From Flavobacterium celericrescens (lineage in GTDB: Bacteria > Bacteroidota > Bacteroidia > Flavobacteriales > Flavobacteriaceae): a DNA stretch of 64,000 nucleotides. Position numbers and translations under genes: made by a program. Where the stretch lies: positions 1 through 64,000 of the forward strand of contig NZ_JAAJBV010000012.1 in NCBI RefSeq assembly GCF_011392075.1. The letters are read 5' to 3'. Shown in pieces: positions 60,591-64,000 of the stretch. The notes beneath the pieces were generated by a model. It saw only the letters and a program-made list of their open reading frames with translations. It had not been told where the DNA came from and did not search any database. Position 1 is the first letter of the stretch, and each line of letters begins with the position of its first letter.

Positions 60591-61274
60591 ATGTACACGC
60601 CAATCAACCAATGGGCCGAAGACGATCGCCCTCGTGAAAAATTTCTTCTAAAAGGTAAGTCTACCTTATCTGATTCCGAATTGCTTGCTATTTTAATTGG
60701 TTCCGGTTCTCGAAATGAGAGCGCGGTACAATTGTGCCAACGTATTTTAGCTTCTTCCGAAAACAATCTGAATACATTAGGAAAAATGTCGGTTTCCCAA
60801 CTTATGCAATTCAAAGGAATTGGAGAAGCCAAAGCCATTTCCATCGCCGCTGCATTAGAATTAGGACGAAGACGCAGAGCTGAAGACGCCATCGAACTCA
60901 AAAAAATCACATCTAGCAAAGCAGTTTTTGATATCATGCAACCCATCATTGGCGAATTGCCTCATGAGGAATTTTGGGTATTGTATATTAATAATTCCAA
61001 TAACGTCATCTACAAAGCCCAACTCTCAAAAGGGGGAATCACTGGAACAGTTGTAGATATTCGAATCATCTTCAAAATGGCATTCGAACAAAATGCAACG
61101 GGTTTAATTCTGTCACACAATCATCCTTCAGGAAAATTAATTGCTAGTGAAGCCGATTTAAAAATCACAAAGCGTATCAAAGAAGCAGGACAAACCTTAG
61201 AAATTCAAGTTTTAGATCATCTTATCATTACAGAAAACGGGTATTTGAGTTTTCAGGATGAAGGGATTTTTTGA
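60591..61274 (+). CDS. radC: RadC family JAB-domain protein
   Basis: 227 aa. N-terminal UPF0758 helix-hairpin-helix part (REKFLLKGKSTLSDSELLAI, MQFKGIGEAKAISIAAALEL) and a C-terminal JAB/MPN metalloprotease-like domain (about 105-227), with EEFWVLYINNSNNVIYKAQL and the metal motif LSHNHPSGKLIASEADLKIT (HxHx7-8xxD). Chromosomal type with the full N-terminus. Despite the name it is not a proven DNA-repair protein; activity unknown. Confidence 0.92.
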   Translation: MYTPINQWAEDDRPREKFLLKGKSTLSDSELLAILIGSGSRNESAVQLCQRILASSENNLNTLGKMSVSQLMQFKGIGEAKAISIAAALELGRRRRAEDAIELKKITSSKAVFDIMQPIIGELPHEEFWVLYINNSNNVIYKAQLSKGGITGTVVDIRIIFKMAFEQNATGLILSHNHPSGKLIASEADLKITKRIKEAGQTLEIQVLDHLIITENGYLSFQDEGIF

Positions 61275-61409
61275 TTTTTTTCTAAACACATAGTCACATA
61301 GATTTTTAATAATAACCTTTGCGTTTAAACCAAGAATTATAGAAATTTTAAGATTTGGTAGTTTTTTATCTAATCGATAAACCGTAATTTTATCAAAAAT
61401 TAAAATATC

Positions 61410-62408
61410 ATGAAAAACATAAAACTTTTAGTTGCAACACTTTTAGTAACAGTAACAGCATCGGCTCAGTTTACACAAAAAGCATTGCCTTATGCGTATA
61501 ATGCTTTGGAGCCATTTGTAGATGCACAAACTATGGAAATTCATTACAGCAAGCATCACGCTGCTTATGTTAAAAATTTAAATACTGCTTTAGCTGGAAC
61601 AGCGGATGAAAAATTAAGCTTAAACGAAATTTTTGCAAAAGTTTCAACAATGACTCCGGCTGTTCGAAATAATGCAGGCGGACATTACAATCATGAGTTG
61701 TTTTGGTCAGTTTTAACTCCTGAAAAAAACACAAAAATGTCGGCTGAATTAGAAAAAGCGGTAAATGAAACTTTCGGAAGTTTAGACGGATTGAAAGAAA
61801 AATTAAATGCAGCAGGAGCAAGTCGATTTGGTTCAGGTTGGGCATGGTTGGTTGTAACCAAAGAAGGAAAATTAGTAGTAAGTTCAACTCCAAATCAAGA
61901 TAATCCATTAATGGATATTGCAGAAGTAAAAGGAACGCCAATCTTCGGAATCGACGTTTGGGAACATGCGTATTACTTAAAATACCAAAACAAAAGAGCC
62001 GATTATTTATCTGCTTTATGGAGTGTTGTAAACTGGACAGAAGTTAGTAAAAGATACAAAGCAGCGATGCCAAAACCAGATACTTTTGCTTCATGGCCAG
62101 AAATCAAAACCTTTCACAAAGTGATGTCGCAAACTTTCCATCCAAGTGAAGAAGGTAACTTACAACCTATCAAAGAGAGAAGTGCTGAGATGGCTGAAAA
62201 AGCTAATGCTTTAAAAATGGCAAAAATTCCAGCGGAATTCAATAAAAAACAAATTGTGGCTTCGGTTAATAAATTAGCTAAAGATAGTAAAGCATTAGAT
62301 AAATTAGTAAAATCTAAAGCTTCTGACGAAAAAATTACTAAAGCTTTAAATGGTTTACATGACACTTTTCATACCATTGTAGGATTATGTACTCATGATG
62401 AAGAATAA
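61410..62408 (+). CDS. sod: Exported Fe/Mn superoxide dismutase with C-terminal helical extension
   Basis: 332 aa. Signal peptide (MKNIKLLVATLLVTVTASA, cleavage before QF) followed by a complete Fe/Mn-SOD (about 21-215). Metal ligands are His45 (MEIHYSKHHAAYV), the His of GGHYNHELFW, and Asp and His of DVWEHAYYLKYQ. About 110 further residues (FHPSEEGNLQPIKERSAEMA to HDTFHTIVGLCTHDEE) form a predicted four-helix domain with His at both ends, not part of normal SODs (about 200 aa). Periplasmic detoxification of superoxide; the extra domain may bind metal or haem. Confidence 0.9.
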   Translation: MKNIKLLVATLLVTVTASAQFTQKALPYAYNALEPFVDAQTMEIHYSKHHAAYVKNLNTALAGTADEKLSLNEIFAKVSTMTPAVRNNAGGHYNHELFWSVLTPEKNTKMSAELEKAVNETFGSLDGLKEKLNAAGASRFGSGWAWLVVTKEGKLVVSSTPNQDNPLMDIAEVKGTPIFGIDVWEHAYYLKYQNKRADYLSALWSVVNWTEVSKRYKAAMPKPDTFASWPEIKTFHKVMSQTFHPSEEGNLQPIKERSAEMAEKANALKMAKIPAEFNKKQIVASVNKLAKDSKALDKLVKSKASDEKITKALNGLHDTFHTIVGLCTHDEE

Positions 62409-62431
62409 TTTTGAGATTAAAATATAAATGC

Positions 62432-62463
62432 CTTGTGATGAAAGTAAATCACAAGGTTTTTTA
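62432..62463 (+). terminator. Terminator of the superoxide dismutase gene
   Basis: CCTTGTGAT/ATCACAAGG hairpin with an 8-nt loop and T6. Confidence 0.88.
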
Positions 62464-62500
62464 TTAAAATTTATTTAAGAAATTTTTCTTTCCAATTTCT

Positions 62501-62508
62501 TATCTTGC
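62501..62508 (+). promoter_or_regulatory. Predicted -7 element of the LolD/MacB-type operon
   Basis: TATCTTGC followed by AACACTAAA, nearly identical to the gldJ promoter region (37393-37400, minus strand). It lies 27 bp before the ATG. Confidence 0.4.
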
Positions 62509-62535
62509 AACACTAAAATTAATGTTCGTTGAACT

Positions 62536-63165
62536 ATGATTAGCACCAAAAACATCACTTTTTCCTACACCAAAGACCAAATCTTTCACATGCCCGATTT
62601 GTATTGTGAAGCGGGAAGTACTTTGTTGATTACAGGTGACTCTGGTAAAGGAAAAACTACCTATTTACATATTTTAGCAGGTTTGTTAAAACCAAAAACA
62701 GGCGAAATCGAAATCGATAAAACCGATATCGTTTCTCTTTCTGAAAAGGCAACCGATAAATTTCGTGGAAAGCATATTGGAGTGGTTTTTCAAAAATCGC
62801 ATTTCATTGGTGCGTTGACCGTTTTAGAGAATCTGGAAATGGCAAGTTGGTTAGCAACGGGTAAAAAGCATACGAAAAGAGCTAGGAAATTATTAGAACA
62901 ATTGGGAATCGAAAACCAAGCATCTAAATTACCATCGCAATTAAGTATTGGTCAACAGCAACGTGTTTCGATTGCACGAGCGTTGATGAACGAACCAAAA
63001 GTTTTGTTAGCTGACGAACCAACATCAAGTTTAGATGATAAAAATGCAGAGAAAGTAATCGAATTGTTGACTTCATTATCGAAAGAATACAAAGCGGCTT
63101 TACTAATCGTTACGCATGACAACCGAATTAAAGAAAGATTTATCAATAAAATTACCTTGATATGA
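62536..63165 (+). CDS. ABC transporter ATP-binding protein, LolD/MacB-like
   Basis: 209 aa. Walker A GDSGKGKTTYLH, signature QLSIGQQQRVSIARALM, Walker B VLLADEPTSSLDD and switch His in VTHDNR. Size and motifs (ADEPTSSLDD) are those of the LolD/FtsE/MacB group. The next gene overlaps by four bases (ATGA) and encodes the permease. A second A of Walker A is replaced by Lys (GKGKT), which the family tolerates. Confidence 0.9.
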   Translation: MISTKNITFSYTKDQIFHMPDLYCEAGSTLLITGDSGKGKTTYLHILAGLLKPKTGEIEIDKTDIVSLSEKATDKFRGKHIGVVFQKSHFIGALTVLENLEMASWLATGKKHTKRARKLLEQLGIENQASKLPSQLSIGQQQRVSIARALMNEPKVLLADEPTSSLDDKNAEKVIELLTSLSKEYKAALLIVTHDNRIKERFINKITLI

Positions 63166-64000
63166 TAGCAAAATTAGCATGGAAAAATATATGGTTCAAA
63201 CCATTAAATACCATCTTGAGTGTTGTTTTGCTAACCTCAAGTGTTGCGATTATTACAACTTTAATTTTAGTAGAAAAGCAATTTGAAGAAAAGTTTACCA
63301 GTAATATTGAAGATGTAGATTTGGTTTTGGGAGCTCAAGGAAGTCCTTTGCAATTGATTTTGTCTTCGGTGTATCAAGTAGATTCGCCTACGGGAAATAT
63401 CAATTATGATTCTGCTAAAGTATGGATGAATAATCCGTATGTAGAAAAAGCAATTCCGTTAGCATTTGGTGATAATTATCGAGGATATAAAATTTTAGGA
63501 ACAACACACGATTATTTAGTAAAGTATAAAGCAAAATTAGCAGAAGGAAAACTATTTGAAAAGAATTTTGAAGTGGTTGTTGGTAGCGAAATTGCTCAAA
63601 AATTAAATTTAAAAATTGGAGATGAGTTTTATGGCTCTCATGGTGATGCAGAAGAAGGAGAAGTTCATGAAAATTACGCCTATAAAGTTGTTGGTATTGC
63701 TTCTAAAACAGGTAAAGTTGTAGATAATTTAATTTTATGTACTATTCCAACGGTTTGGCAAATGCACCATGGACATGAAGAAATTCCAGCTCATGGAGAA
63801 GAAGGACATATTCATGAAGAAGGAGACGAACATCAAAAAGCGGATTTGACATTAGATGAGCCAAATATGGAAATTACAGCAGTTCTGCTAAAAATTAGAA
63901 ATCAAATGGCAAAATTAACATGGCAACGTGTAGTTCCTCAAAACACAAAGATGCAAGCTGCTTCTCCAGCATTTGAAGTCAATCGATTGTTTGGGTTGTT
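63162..64000 (+). CDS. FtsX/MacB-type ABC permease, truncated by the window end
   Basis: About 279 codons visible, without a stop. A first transmembrane helix (about 14-38, KPLNTILSVVLLTSSVAIIT) leads into the periplasmic MacB_PCD-like domain (SNIEDVDLVLGAQGSPLQLI, VVVGSEIAQKLNLKIGDEF). A histidine-rich stretch at about residues 200-223 (HHGHEEIPAHGEEGHIHEEG) is unusual and could bind metal. The remaining three helices should lie to the right of the window. Translationally coupled to the ATPase gene. Confidence 0.88.
   Translation, partial: MIAKLAWKNIWFKPLNTILSVVLLTSSVAIITTLILVEKQFEEKFTSNIEDVDLVLGAQGSPLQLILSSVYQVDSPTGNINYDSAKVWMNNPYVEKAIPLAFGDNYRGYKILGTTHDYLVKYKAKLAEGKLFEKNFEVVVGSEIAQKLNLKIGDEFYGSHGDAEEGEVHENYAYKVVGIASKTGKVVDNLILCTIPTVWQMHHGHEEIPAHGEEGHIHEEGDEHQKADLTLDEPNMEITAVLLKIRNQMAKLTWQRVVPQNTKMQAASPAFEVNRLFGL

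Overview
The window is an AT-rich chromosome segment from a member of Bacteroidota, almost certainly Flavobacteriaceae and most likely Flavobacterium or a close relative. The evidence is the gliding/type IX secretion trio gldJ-porU-porV, promoters of the Bacteroidota form TTG-N19-TAnnTTTG, weak Shine-Dalgarno sequences, an E1-alpha/E2 pyruvate dehydrogenase pair, and the intergenic repeat families.

Left backbone (1-9345): 3' part of a 5S rRNA gene, nth, an acyl-CoA dehydrogenase, anmK, a Glu/Leu/Phe/Val-type amino acid dehydrogenase, nhaA, an unusual TonB-like gene convergent with exbD-exbB, folC and tRNA-Val(UAC).

Integrated island (about 9324-34236, 24.9 kb): a tyrosine integrase lies beside tRNA-Val, and the last 23 bp of the tRNA region are repeated at 34214-34236, so both junctions are visible. 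A second motif (CAAAATCGAGACC) lies just inside each end. From left to right the island holds: a TetR-controlled tripartite ABC efflux operon (OMF, HlyD adaptor, two ATPases, two permeases, plus a cupin, a lipoprotein and a membrane protein), a LOG protein and an OMPLA-like barrel; a frameshifted rteC; an Xis-like HTH gene, a replication-initiator-like gene and a DnaC-like ATPase; a frameshifted PD-(D/E)XK-like/STAND NTPase resembling antiphage Avs proteins, with an unknown partner and an AlbA_2/HATPase gene; about 0.8 kb of non-coding DNA made of five consecutive stem-loops; one orphan gene; and a minus-strand four-gene operon of uncharacterised Bacteroidota families ending with a 58-aa membrane protein. 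No relaxase or conjugation gene is present, so it looks like a genomic island or decayed mobilisable element.

Right backbone (34237-64000): murF and gldJ (minus), then porU, porV, cdd, pdhA and pdhC, an SDR, a SprT-like metalloprotease, a small membrane protein, a mannose-1-phosphate guanylyltransferase, an MlaFE-type ABC pair, a 2174-aa alpha-2-macroglobulin with a SusC-like plug domain inside it, a TPR protein, an Mpl-type ligase, a DUF1287 lipoprotein, radC, an exported superoxide dismutase with an extra C-terminal domain, and a LolD/MacB-type pair whose permease is cut by the window end. anmK, mpl and murF all serve peptidoglycan synthesis or recycling; gldJ, porU and porV serve gliding and type IX secretion.

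The most promising unknowns are the 30.56-31.37 kb stem-loop array with its shared loop boxes, the 31.95-33.51 kb operon, and the STAND gene split by an apparent one-base frameshift.
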